Source of the DNA: Pogostemon cablin
Lineage: Eukaryota; Streptophyta; Magnoliopsida; Lamiales; Lamiaceae
DNA: 64,000 nucleotides
Assembly: GCA_023678885.1 (NCBI GenBank)
Contig: CM042955.1
Coordinates: 37,976,088 to 38,040,087 of the forward strand
Direction: 5' to 3'
The notes below the pieces were generated by a model. That model was given only the letters and a program-made list of their open reading frames with translations, was not told where the DNA came from and searched no databases. Below, piece by piece: positions 1 to 11,099 of this stretch (positions are counted from its first letter, which is position 1; the number at the start of each line of letters is the position of its first letter). The position numbers were made by a program, and so were the translations under genes.

Positions 1-893
1 TATTGAATGAACAATAATCTATTGTCTATTTCCTTTTATATATATATAAAAGTAATTGAGGAATAAAAGAATTAATGTGGATACTATATATTAATTTAAT
101 GTGGACCAAATTCATAATATATTCATTTAAGGTTAGAATAATTTTTTTTAAGTGTAATTTGTTGTTTTGATTCATTTTGAATTATATTATATTAGGTTAA
201 AGAATATTTCAAAATTCTGATACCCCCTTCCATTCCACAAATCAGATGATGTTACTTTTTACATTTGCCCAACAAAGTTATTATATGGATCAATTTTATT
301 AACTTTTTGGAATATTTTAATATGTTTAAAGTATTAAATAAAATGTAAAATAATATTATAAATATTAAGTCCGACTTTACAATAACAATTTTAAAATTTA
401 AGTGTTTTATAAAATTATTAAAATGATATCACTATTTGTTTTACGAAGTGTTTTGTTCGATTATATGATTATCACTTTTAATTAATTAGATATCACTTTT
501 TATTAAAAATGCTAACCTTTTATTCGTCTTAAGAATTATTCATAAAATTGTTCGATTATATGGTTATCACTTATCATTAATCAAATATAATTTTTCATTA
601 GTAATGTTATCACTTTTTATTCGTTCTACAAATTATTTTTCATGAACTGGTTCAATTGATAATCATTATCGCTTTATGCGAATTGTTTATTAATTCATTG
701 AGGTACTCTCTTGTGAGACATATCATAGAATAGACGGGTGTGAAACGGATAAATCCAATACATTATTCATAATTTATTAATTGTAATATAATATATTTAT
801 GGTTAGTTATCTCCATTATTTTGGAGAATTCTTAAATTTATGAGATTTATCATAATATATTTACGTTAGCCAACCCCATTATTTTAATGGGTC
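1..893. other. AT-rich intergenic or intronic stretch
   Basis: No coding signal. The stretch is strongly AT-rich with short degenerate repeats such as TATCACTTTTTATT near 490, 565 and 610. If the WAT1-related pseudogene reaches beyond the left edge, this could be intron; no earlier WAT1 exon was found here. Confidence 0.5.
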
Positions 894-1480
894 ACTTACT
901 ATTGGATATATAAAATAATGCATAATTGTTATAAACTACATCAATCAAAGGACTAATACTCATAACTACACAATTATGATTGTAATACCATAAATACATC
1001 ATGTGTTTGTACAATTTATTTTGCATAATTTATTTTTGCACATTTTGTTTACACTTTTTAAGTTCTGGCGGAGGTCCGGCAGCCGGCGGTTGAGGTCAGG
1101 CGGCAATCCGGCGAATTTTTTTGCATAATTTATTTTTGCACATTTTAAGTTCCGGCGGAGGTCCGACGAATTTTATTGCACAATTTGTTTTTGCACATTT
1201 TAAGTTCCGGTGGCGGTCCGGCGAATTTTTTTTGCATAATTTGTTTGCACAATTTGTTTTTGCATATTTTGTTTGCACATTTTAAGTTTCGCCGTCCAAC
1301 GAATTTTTTTACACAATTTATTTTTGTACATTTTAAGTTCCGGCGGAGGTCAGACGACGGTCCGGTGAATTTTTTTTGCACAATTTATTTTTGCACATTT
1401 TAAGTTCCAGCGGAGGTCAGGCGACGGTCGAATGAATTTTTTTGCACAATTTATTTTACTAATACTAGATTAGACAATTA
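894..1480. repeat. Dispersed repeat with six irregular copies of a TTTGCACA / CCGGCGG unit
   Basis: The unit 'AAGTTCCGGCGGAGGTC' followed by a T-run and 'TTGCACAATTTATTTTTG' recurs at about 1059, 1147, 1201, 1285, 1336 and 1404, at uneven spacings of about 51-88 bases. The lead-in from 894 (GGGTCACTTACTAT, then ATAAAATAATGCATAATTG) matches the sequence from 28031, so both belong to one dispersed family. Short ORFs here come from the repeat, not from a gene. I could not fix a right end or a target-site duplication for this copy. Confidence 0.6.
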
Positions 1481-1967
1481 ATGGCAAACCAATGCAATAC
1501 TCATTCACCCATCTTGTTAATTCATCACATTACAGAACCCTAATTAGTAATTAGGCCAAAGAAATTAACTCATAAACATATACTAAATCCAACTGAAAAA
1601 TTATTATTCAAATTGAATTAATTAGTACCAGAAGCAGAAGAGGATAATCATGGAGACTCGAGTCTCAAACTAACCCAACAGGAACGCATTTCGAGAACCT
1701 CCTCAAACTAGATGACAATTTAAGGAGGATACTCTATTCGGGTGACCAAAATATCCACCCTTTACTCTTGATATCACCACATAGCTGATCTATTACAATG
1801 CTCTGTAACTTTCAAACTATGATACAATGAAATATTTGAAATGAAAAATGAATATTCTAATCATTTGTGGGAGTTTTTTTTCTTAATAAAGTGTAAAGAT
1901 GTTATATACTCATGTTTTAAACTCAAATTTGAGTATTTCAAAGTATTTTATATCTGGCGTTGTTCAG
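1481..1967. other. Non-coding stretch, probable intron of the WAT1-related pseudogene
   Basis: No recognisable coding sequence. The stretch ends in a good splice acceptor (TTGTTCAG, ending at 1967) directly before the WAT1-like exon fragment. Confidence 0.4.
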
Positions 1968-2014
1968 GAGCACAAAATTTGATTGGAAAAGGTCAGGGAG
2001 CCAAGCAAGATTAA
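1968..2014 (+). pseudogene. WAT1-related (EamA) gene: 5' part of an exon, cut by the retrotransposon nest
   Basis: Forty-seven bases after the acceptor TTGTTCAG translate to STKFDWKRSGSQARL, the cytosolic stretch between two transmembrane helices of WAT1-related (nodulin MtN21/EamA) proteins. The frame continues exactly on the far side of the nest at 23884, where IDTLISFAGAISQALYKGP follows, once the ATTAA duplication is counted once. The original exon was therefore about 253 bp and was cut by the outer Copia. Earlier exons are not visible; they were lost or lie left of the window. In plants WAT1 relatives are integral membrane transporters, WAT1 itself being a tonoplast auxin facilitator. 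This copy cannot make a normal protein. Confidence 0.8.
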
Positions 2015-2305
2015 TGTAAAAAGTACTGTAACATTATCATAAATCTTATTATCTCAAAAGAGATAACAGAGATGTTTTTATTTTTTTTATATATTCTAAA
2101 TGATATGAAAAGTACAACCTTTATAGAAAAGAAGAGATAAGCTAGCTATCGTAAATGAGCTAACTAATTAGCTCTGAATCAAGTCGGCTCAATTTGAGTC
2201 CACTAATTATTCTTTCTCAATTTAGTATGACAACAAATTAGCGTGAATGATAACCCAAATATTCTGCAACATGACTTCATTGCTATTAATGATTTATTTC
2301 CAATA
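2015..2305 (-). repeat. 3' LTR of the outer Copia (left on the map)
   Basis: Matches 23588-23878 with about 10 differences. On the map strand it starts TGTAAAAAGTACTG and ends TTCCAATA, so in element orientation it begins TATTGG and ends TTTTTACA. The boundary is set by the perfect ATTAA duplication, giving TA...CA ends instead of TG...CA. A polypurine tract lies inside it at about 2306-2320 (minus strand AACTTGAGGAGGGGG). Confidence 0.85.
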
Positions 2306-2313
2306 CCCCCTCC

Positions 2314-2919
2314 TCAAGTTGGAGAAGGAAGAAACAACTTTATTCCCAACTTGCAAATGAACTTGGCAAACTGTGTACTGCTCAAAATTTTTGTGAATCC
2401 ATCAGCAACCTGCAAAGAAGAAGGAACAAAGCAAGGATTGACAAAACCCTCTTTAAATTTATCTCGAACCAAATGACAATCGATCTCAAGATGTTTGGTG
2501 CGCTCATGAAAAACCGGATTGGCTGTAATATGAAGAGCCGATTTGTTATCACAATGAAGTGGAATCGGAAGAGAGACTGATTGTCCTAGATCCTGCAAGA
2601 GATAATATATCCATTGAAGCTCACAAACAGTTGAACCCAAAGCTCTATATTCTGCCTCCGTAGATGATATGGAAATGGTAGTTTACTTCTTGCTTTTAAA
2701 AGAAATCAAAGAACCTCCAAAAAATATGGAATACCCCGTGATCGACCTTCTGCTGTCCTTGCATGCTGCCCAATCCGCATCGCAGTAAGCCTCTAGAATA
2801 ATATCATGGTAAGAAGGGTAGAATAAACCAAGAGAAGATGTACCCTTAAGCTATCGTAAAACATGCACGGCAGAATTTCAATGTGTTGAAGTGGGAGAAG
2901 TAACAAATTAACTGAGCTG
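2314..2919 (-). pseudogene. Outer Copia: RNase H region
   Basis: The minus strand reads a Copia RNase H: SSTEAEYRAL, then ELQWIYYLLQDLG, then the conserved HCDNKSALHI and HERTKHLEIDCH blocks, ending just before the polypurine tract. Stops upstream, including one right after TYCV at about 2920, separate it from the reverse transcriptase frame. The catalytic D of CDN and E of TEAE are still there, but the chain is broken. Confidence 0.8.
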
Positions 2920-4056
2920 TTACACACAATATGTGATATCGGGCCTCGTCATGTTCAGATAAAGCAACCTACCTACCAACCTTCGATATTGATCAGGATT
3001 CTCAAGAGGTAATCTATCTGTGGAGGTAAGATGAAGACCATGTGGGAGTGGGGTGGAAGCTGGTTTACAATCATTCATATTTGCGTCTGCCAAAATATCC
3101 AAAACATATTTTCTTTGGGAAAAAAAGATACCATCTTTATCTCTAGAAATTTCAACACCCAAAAAATAGTTAGCCAACCCAAGATCCTTGATGGTATAAG
3201 CCTGATGAAGAAAATCCTTTAGAGCAAAAATCATTTCAATGTCAGAGCCCGTGACCAAGATGTCATCAACATAAACTAACATGGCCAAGAACAAACCACC
3301 CCTGTGCTTAGTGAATAGACAGTGATCATGTGGAGATTGAATCAGGCAAAAAACTGAAAGTTTTTTACACAATTCAATATTCCACTCCCTTGAAGCCTGT
3401 TTTAAACCATAGAGGCTTTTGACCAATTTACAAACTTGTCCAGGTTTTGCTTTCGTATAACCTTGAGGAGGCTGCATATATACTTCCTCAGTAAGGTGCC
3501 CGTGTAGGAAGGCATTATTAACATCCAATTGATGCAATCCCCAACCGTTCATCGATGCAATAGAAAGAAGAAGTCTCACTGTTACGAGTTTAGTAACGGG
3601 AGAGAACACTTCAAAATAATCTACACCTTCTTGTTGAGTGTATCCTTTTGACATAAGCCTTGCCTTGTATCTGTCTATAGTTTCATCCTGCTTTCTTTTT
3701 ATTTTGTATACCCACTTGCATCCAATAGCATCATTTCCTGGAGGCAACTCAGTAAGGATCGAAGTATGATTACTTTCAAGAGCATCTAATTCGAGCTTCA
3801 TTGCCTTAACCCAAACTTCCTCCTTTGCTGCCTGTTTATAAAATTGAGGTTCCTTGTTAAGATAAAGATTAGCTAAGAAAGCTTGAGACGTGGAGATGTC
3901 AGTATGACAAACAAAATCTTTTGTCCATGGTGGAGGTTGGACAACCCTACCACTTCTTGTAGTCACCACTAGAGTATGAGTTATTTCTGGAGAAGAAATA
4001 ATCGATGATGATTGTTGTAACTCCGAATCAGATTCCAAGTTTTCAGAGGAATACAA
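2920..4056 (-). pseudogene. Outer Copia: reverse transcriptase
   Basis: A 378-residue open stretch holds the Copia reverse transcriptase (RVT_2). It shows CKWVYKIKRK, ARLMSKGYTQQEGVDYFEVF, DVNNAFLHGHL, SLYGLKQA and the catalytic YVDDILVTG. Its upstream end overlaps the integrase frame at about 3981-4056, where a frameshift separates the two. Downstream it ends at a stop before RNase H. The RT core itself looks intact. Confidence 0.85.
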
Positions 4057-4565
4057 GTCTCATGTGGATTATCAGAGGCTCTAACGATATCGAGCGTGCT
4101 CGGCATCCTTGATGGTAAAATATGAGATGTAGAAGAAGAATAAGGAAATATGTGTTCCTTAAATATAACATCTCTTGAAACAAGAAACTGACCATGATCA
4201 ATATCAAAGAGTTTGTATCCCTTTTGGCCTGGTTCGTAACCAATAAAGATACACTTTAAAGACCTTGTTGTAAATTTCCCCCTCTGCGGATGTGGTACTG
4301 CTGCATACACCAAACAACCGAGAGGCTTTAGTCTGGAAAAGTCGGGTGGTTTTCCATAGAGCTTCTCAAAAGGAGTGTGCCAATTTGAAATTGCTGAAGG
4401 GAGCCTATTTATTATATATGTAGCAGCAAGGATACAAAATGGCCAAAAAACAACTGGTAATTTTGCTTGAAATAGAAACCCCCTAGCAACCTCCAATAAA
4501 TGTCTATGCTTCCTTTCCACCACCCCATTTTGTTGTGGAGTATACACACAAGATTTCTCATGCAA
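3981..4565 (-). pseudogene. Outer Copia: integrase C-terminal part
   Basis: Reads YTPQQNGVVERKHRHLLE (the integrase block with the catalytic E), then FWPFCILAATYIINRLPS and GCLVYAAVPHPQRGKFTTRS, typical of the Copia integrase core end and C-terminal domain. It continues in frame from the upstream ORF across a single TAG at 4590-4592, which probably replaced a CAG. A frameshift follows near 4050. Confidence 0.8.
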
Positions 4566-4589
4566 TATCCCTTGAGAAGAAAAAAAATT

Positions 4590-5772
4590 CTAAACATCCT
4601 TTCCTAAAAATTCCACTCCATTATCACTCCTAACCTTTTTAACTTTAAGATTGAACTGTCTTTCAACCATGATAATAAATCTTTGCAATGTAGCAGCAAC
4701 ATCTGACTTTAGTTTCATTAAAAACACCCAAGTGCATCTACTAAAATCATCCACCACAGTCAAGAAATAAGGTGTGTTAGTATAACACTCATCTTCGCAT
4801 GGCCCCCATATATCAACATGAATGAGATCGAAACAAGATGTAGTATGTATTGAACTCTTTCCAAAAGGCAAACGATGTTGTTTTTCTTTATAACAAGTTT
4901 CGCAAGAAGTTATAGCTTCTGAGGCATAAGAATTACAAGCAGTTTTCAAAAAACTCAAATGACTCAAGGTACTAAGAGAGGCATGACCAAGAGTTTTATG
5001 CCAAGTCTCTAATGAAACATTGCAAACTTTATTCTCAATAGTCTTATTCTTTAAGAAATATAGATTCCCCTTTAGTTCTCCCTCGGCAAGTGTAGCACTA
5101 TTCCGAAGGTCCTGAAAAAAACATGTGGAAGCAAGAAAAATGCACTTCAAATCTGAATCTCTGCAAAGTTGCGTGACTGATAACAGATTGTACTTAAAAC
5201 TTGGGATATATAGTTCCTCCTTCAATGTGATTTCTGAAGATAGAATCACTTCTCCAACAAAGTTAACCTCTTTGATACTTCCATCAGGAAGACAAACTGT
5301 AGTTCTACTTTGCACAGGGGTTAAATGACACATCAAAGTGGATTGAGTACACATATGTTTACTGGCACCCGTATCAATTATCCAATCCTTTGAACAACCA
5401 GTATCAACAAAAGATAAAGCATGATAAATGGTACGAGATTCATTACCCGCATAATCTGCAAATTGGGCAAAGTTTACTCCATTTCCTTCCTTATTCTTTC
5501 CTTCCATGAAGGTAGTCATCTGCTTTATGAAATTCTGGAAATCGGATGAAAATCCTCTTGTGCCATGATTCTCCTTTTGAACATTATTCTCTTCAAGACT
5601 GAGAGTGTGAGCAAAATTCTTATTCTTCTTCTCTTTGAGTTCCTTATACCAGGCGGGTATCCCATGCTTCTTGAAACAAGTATTCATTTCATGTCCAGGA
5701 AGCCCACAATGATCACAAATTAATTTAGCCTTTTCCGCTTTTGTGTATCGAGTAAAGTTTCCACCCCTTCCT
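4590..5772 (-). pseudogene. Outer Copia: gag zinc knuckle, protease and integrase N-terminal part
   Basis: From the Athila insertion point the minus strand continues gag with a zinc knuckle CDHCGLPGHEMNTC, then the aspartic protease motif WIIDTGASKHMC, the GAG-pre-integrase block ETWHKTLGHASLS, and the integrase core with HVDIWGPCE, FLTVVDDFSRCTWVF and VRSDNGVEF. The two integrase aspartates are present. It ends at TAG 4590-4592. The reading frame above 5772 belongs to the LTR of the inserted element. Confidence 0.85.
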
Positions 5773-7471
5773 TGTTTACCTATTTTTGTAGCACTCACGA
5801 GCAAGAATACTCGATCGTTGTAGTAGTATATCCCAAGAAAAAAATATCAATCCACAAAGGAGTTATGTTCGGACTAGCAAAATACGTGAGCTCATGTTCA
5901 TGTTGTTTTTGTAAAGATGATCGGGGAGTTTTGAGATGATTAACACTAAAGCAAGGAGCAAGTAAATAAGAATAGCAAATAAGAGAAATGACAAGTAAAG
6001 AAAATGGGTGCTAAAGTTCAAGTATGGAAAAACATGGGATTAGAAACATCCTAGCACACTCGATTCATATTATCATGCAAAAGGAATTCAACTCAATTGA
6101 TGTAGACTAAGGGTGATCACGATAGTATCCTAAACTCCCTTTCGGGTTACAAAGGTTGTTGATCCATTTTAGACTCCCAAAAGCACTTAAGATCAAAGCC
6201 CAACATTAACCCCTTTCATCTAGGTACTAGTTAGATTAAACTCTCCCTTTTTGTGTACTAAGGCCAACGAATGGATTGGTTCCCCTCATTGAATTCAAAT
6301 ATCCTTTTGGTCAAACTCAAACTCAATGTCTATTCATGCCTTCCTAATACTATAGAGGGTCGTTTTCGTCTCACTCCAAGCAATACATACATGAACATCA
6401 TGATAGCATTTAATTACCACAAATAATCAATTGATCAACAATCCATTAAACCAATAAACATTCATGAATAACAAACCATGCCATCACAACATCAAGACAA
6501 TTAAACTCCATGAATAGAAATCAACATCAATTAAACCAAAAACCAATTTAATCCACATGACAATATAAATCTAATACGCTCTTCATGCTCCTAATCCCAC
6601 TAGAGGGATTAGCCTATCATGATAAAAGTAACAAAACAAATAAATGATTCATTACAAATATCCATAGTCTAAATCCAAAAGAAAATCAAGAGAGATGTAA
6701 ATCTTCCCCAACAATTTCTTGTAGGAGATCTTCAATACTCATGGATCTTCTTCTCTAGCTATTGATTTCTTGAGATCTCTCACACCCAATGGAAGGGATG
6801 AAGTTTTGATGGAGAATTAATGGAGATGATGAAGATGGATCAAGATGGATGAAGGTGGATGAAGATGATGGTGGAAAATGGAAGAAATGGTGTGTGATGT
6901 GTGTGTAGAGGATGGGAATTTCGGATCCTCTCTGGCCCAATGTTGAAATGGGGTCTATTTATACCCCATGTGGGTCTTCTAGAAGATTCCAGCAATTTTC
7001 TGCGTTTTGCACCAACACGGCTCGAGCTCCGCCGCACGCCCCGTGTTCTAACACAGCACACGGGTCGTGTTCCGCACTCGGCCACAGGGGTGGCCGTGTT
7101 ATGTTTTCTGACATTGTTGCACGACTTTCTGGACAGGCCCGTGCGCGGTGCACGAGCCGTGTGTTTGTACTGGGCACGAGCCGTGTTCTGCACTCGGCCA
7201 CAGGCGTGGCTGAGTTGGTGTTTCGAGTGTCAGCGCACGGCCATTCTGACAGGGTCGTGCGCTGCACACGGCCCGTGTTGTGCAGCTTCCGTTTTTGCCC
7301 GTTCTCCCTTATTTCAACTCCGAATTTAGATCCGCTTTTCATAGGTTTAAGCTATTCACACATATTTCCATAAAAACACAAAACACAACCAAATAACATA
7401 CAAATACGGATAAAATAAAACAAAACACATATAAAAAGACACTAAAATCTAGGTGAAAATAGCGCCAATCA
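5773..7471 (-). repeat. 3' LTR of the Athila-like element (left on the map)
   Basis: Starts TGTTTACC and ends GCGCCAATCA on the map strand, so TGATTGGCGC...GGTAAACA in element orientation, with canonical TG...CA ends. It matches 20917-22663 but lacks about 47 bp present there near 22487-22535. It contains ATG/GATGGATGAAG repeats at 6810-6880 and a GC-rich block (7010-7310) full of CACGG/CCGTG words. Long open frames in that block are composition artefacts present on both strands. Confidence 0.9.
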
Positions 7472-8538
7472 AACCCCCCAAACTTAAGGTGTTGCTCGTC
7501 CCCGAGCAACGAAAATGACAAACCAAAAAGAGAAATTTTCACCTAGAAAAAGACTAAATGAACATAAGCAATAACATATCGTTAGCAATAATAACTACAA
7601 ACTATGCTAAGTCATCCTACAATATTAAAATCATGACATGAGAAATTAATAAGTTCAATCAAAAGAGAGTAATAGTGTAATATAGTCCCTTTTAGTCCAA
7701 GCCTCACAATGTATATCGATGTCTCTCAACACTCTTTTGAACTCGGATAAATCACACTCATTAATCGATTGGCTCGGCTCGCTATAAGCTTGCTCGCGGA
7801 CTATATTCACAAACCACCAAAGTTTCAATTAATGATCAAAAAGGTCTTTAATTAGGATGTAATGATAGGCTATTTGGTATGGTAGGAAGTATATGTATAA
7901 GAGTGACTAATCATGTGTAAGTAATCAAAGAGATGGCCAATTTCCTCAACTTCTTCACTTTCTTTTCTTCCTTGCTTATCTTTACAAATCTCAAGCACTA
8001 TTAATTAACTTTCCTTGGATTGGGCATTTTTTGGTGCATGCTTCCTTTCTTTGAATTTTGTTTAATTGAGCATTTTGATGTTGATTTGCTCATTTTCTAA
8101 CTTTGAGGTTGCATGTGCCTTCTTGTTGTTGCTCTTTTCATCCTTTTTCTTGCTTGTTTACCATGTCCTTTACTTCTTTTGATTATTCAATCAATCCTTT
8201 CTAGCCAACATCTCCTCAATCACCCACACAAAGGTATATATAAGCTTGAATGGGTAATTAAGGCTTGTAATGTGCTAAATTCACAAGAAATAGGCTTATA
8301 TGCTCAAAGTGATTGACTAAGGATGATGTTCAAGGTAGGAACACATATGGCAATGACTATAATAACAAGGATGGCCCTAGATCATTTCACCAATCTCCAC
8401 TAATCGGGCTCGTTCCTATAGTCCTTGAGCAAGTTCTAACTTATCAAACACAACCGATCCACTCATGAAGAGATACCATGTATGCATGGTTGAGGCTCAA
8501 ATGCTCACAAGCTTGTGCTCGGACTTTAAGGAACTTAT
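7472..8538 (-). other. 3' non-coding internal region of the Athila-like element, with polypurine tract
   Basis: Immediately inside the left LTR the minus strand reads AAGTTTGGGGGGTT, a polypurine tract (7472-7485). The rest is non-coding. A second similar tract, TTTAAGTTTGGGGGGAG, lies at about 17588-17606 on the minus strand just after the coding part; two such tracts are typical of Athila/Tat-type elements. The inner Copia enters at 8538/8539. Confidence 0.7.
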
Positions 8539-9925
8539 TGTTGGATTGTATACTAAAAGTCTAGCTTTTTGTATGAACAATATTATAACAATTAATTTGA
8601 AATGAGAATCATATGATCAAATGATTGCATCTTATAATTTATTTATATGTTCGATGCAATAGTCCACTTACTTTATATTATAGATAATATGTTGTGCGAC
8701 AACACGCGGAAGATCATATTATCGATTTCCTTATAAAGTATAAACAGATGCTCACAACTGAGATAGACGGGGATTCTCTATCGGGATGGTTGTAGTGTGG
8801 TTTGGTATTAGCTTGTCTTGGCTATAGAATCACATTAGTGCACTTGTGTGTATTGAGCAGGACCGCTTGAGATCGTTCGACTTATACTGACTTATAGGAG
8901 AACTTGATCTCAGTTATTATGGAAGTTCGTGCTCTTAATCCCTATACAATAACCTCGACACGTAGGGCAGTATGTATTTCTTTGATTCATCAATGGGTGA
9001 GATTTACATGTAATTAAATCAACAAACTCGATGAGTTGGGAAGTAGTGCTGTCTCTATGGTGTGCTGTTGATTGTAGAAGGAATCCGTGTCCGTCATAGG
9101 TTGATGATGTCCCCTTGAGGAGCTCATAAGGATTATCATGTAAACCCTGCAGGTGGAATTTATTCCGGCATGATAATGAGGTTGAGTGGTACTACTCTTG
9201 GATGGGATATTAATTAATTGAGTTGTCAGTAACTTAAATTAATTAATGGACATTGTATATCTTAAACATGGGGAGACTAACGGGCTCATAATAAGAAGGA
9301 GCCCAAAACGTAATTTTGGGATTGGTACGGTAGTGCAGTAATAATATTTTAGTGGAATATATTATTATTATTGGACTTAAGTATAAGCTTTGGGCTAAGC
9401 TTGGATACTTAAGCCCAATGGAGGCCCAACCCAATTTCTCCTCCTGGTCCCTGCTGTAGCCCATGTATATAAGTCACCTCAATTTGTTCTAAACCTAACT
9501 CTGCGCCTAACATACGAGAGAGAGAGTGAACAGCAGATTGAGTAGGTCTCGTAGATCGTCGCCCACACGACGTCGAGATCGGACTTGGGACATACAGCAG
9601 AAGACCGGAAGGTCGTTTGCTGCTGCACTTCGTCATGTTCCAAAATTCATATAAAATCGTACAGTTCTTCAATTTTGATGTATTATATACTGATAGAAAG
9701 CCGTCGAAGAGAGGATCGTCTGAGCACAAAGATCACTTAATTCCGACATCAGAAGAGGAACTTATGGCTATTCTCGTGGGACTGTGCAGACTGCCAGCGA
9801 GAATTCAACCTCTACATCAACCCTTGGTGAAAGGTAATGCGTTTCATGTTTACTTGCTTCCGCTGCTTGTTAGAAATACATGGAACCCTAACGGGTCACG
9901 TTAACCAAACGATCGAGCGCCAACA
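8539..9925 (+). repeat. 5' LTR of the inner Copia
   Basis: Begins TGTTGGATTGTATAC and ends GAGCGCCAACA. Nearly identical to 15525-16914; differences cluster in the last 450 bp (9480-9840). The short ORFs at 9243-9904 recur in the other LTR and are not genes. Confidence 0.9.
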
Positions 9926-9927
9926 AT

Positions 9928-9939
9928 TGGTATCAGAGC
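9928..9939 (+). other. Primer-binding site of the inner Copia (initiator Met-tRNA type)
   Basis: TGGTATCAGAGC lies two bases after the LTR end. It is the standard site in plant Copia elements, complementary to the 3' end of initiator Met-tRNA, where minus-strand DNA synthesis starts. Confidence 0.9.
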
Positions 9940-10232
9940 TTCGGTTTCGTGGTGAAGCGTGACACGTTAGGCTAGGGTTTATGTGATTAATTTTTCGGAA
10001 TTAGGATCACATGTTTAGGGTTTTGGTTTTATTGCGCAAACCATGAATATCCCTATGTGATATATACCCTGTATCATATCTATTCGTCCATGGTTGTGTG
10101 TGAGAGGATTCGACGAAAACTGTTCGTCAATTTCACATGCAAGGAAGAAAAAGAGGGCAAAAATTGAATCACGTTTTTGAGAGAAAATCCAGCGCAGTGA
10201 TATTGCAGAGGCAATAACCGGAGTTTCAACGG

Positions 10233-10850
10233 TCGGATTGAGCTGTAATTTGGTCAGCACGTTCAGATCTTGTGGATGTACATTCTGAATGGTGGAGATC
10301 GAATTTCGAACTTTTTCGTGCTAGGATTACGCTGAAAACAGAAGCAGATTTTTGGGCGATTCTGTTTTGCGCAGTCGAGGGAAAAGAGCCGTTTCTCACA
10401 AACTAACCGTGAGATCGAGCTGTAATTTGGTCAGCACGTTCAGACCTTATGGATGTACATTCTGAATGGTGGAGATCGAATTTGGAGCTTTTTCTTGCTG
10501 GGATTACGCTGAAAACAGAAGCAGATATTTGGGCGATTCTGTTTTGCGCAGTCGGGGGAAAAGAGCCGTTTCTATCAAACTATCCGTTGGATCGGGCTGT
10601 AATTTGGTCCGAACGTTCATACCTTGTGTATGTAAATTTTGAACGGTGGAGATCGAATTTAGAGCTTGTTATTGCTGGTATTACGCTGAAAACAGAAGCA
10701 GATCTTTGGGCGATTCTGTTTTGCGCAGTCGAGGGAAAAGAGCCGCTTCTCACAAAATAACCGTTGGATCGATCTGTAATTTGGACATCATGTTCAAGAC
10801 TTACAATAATAGGTTCTGGACGGTGGAGATTGGATTCTGAGAGTTTTGCA
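10233..10850 (+). repeat. 177-bp tandem repeat in the leader of the inner Copia, about 3.4 copies
   Basis: The word CTGTAATTTGG begins at 10243, 10420, 10597 and 10774, exactly 177 bp apart each time. Units share GAACGGTGGAGATCGAATTT, CGCTGAAAACAGAAGCAGAT and GCGATTCTGTTTTGCGCAGT. Since 177 is 59 codons, the units stay in one frame and 10449-10760 is open across two of them (103 codons, motif ITLKTEADLWAILFCAV). It sits between the primer-binding site and the pol remnant, where leader or gag would start. I do not recognise the peptide. Confidence 0.9.
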
Positions 10851-11099
10851 GTTTCGAACTACGAACGACACTTGGTGTAGTTTGGTGTTGCGCGTTGGGC
10901 TGAACTTGGTTTCATGCAAGTAGGCCCTTGGACGAGCGACAGTCCGGGCGAGGGGCGCTCGTCAAGGCACTTGGAGCGCTCCCTGACACGATTGGCGGTG
11001 GGATATGGCGATGGACGTCTTGGGGCACAAGCAATCCTGCTTGTTGCGTAAGGCATCGATTCCACAGTAGGAGTGTCGGACAAGACATTAAAATTTAGA

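Noticed and set aside
1096..1403. Cysteine/lysine-rich and phenylalanine-rich small proteins
   Set aside because: Translations of the TTTGCACA/CCGGCGG repeat in different frames. They have no conserved start or neighbours.
6840..7373. Several overlapping ORFs of 117-153 codons on both strands, repeated at 21983-22525
   Set aside because: They lie in the GC-rich part of the Athila-like LTR, are open in many frames at once, and occur in both LTR copies. No domain is recognisable.
9243..9904. ORFs of 73-106 codons, repeated at 16229-16893
   Set aside because: They are LTR sequence of the inner Copia, in both copies and on both strands.
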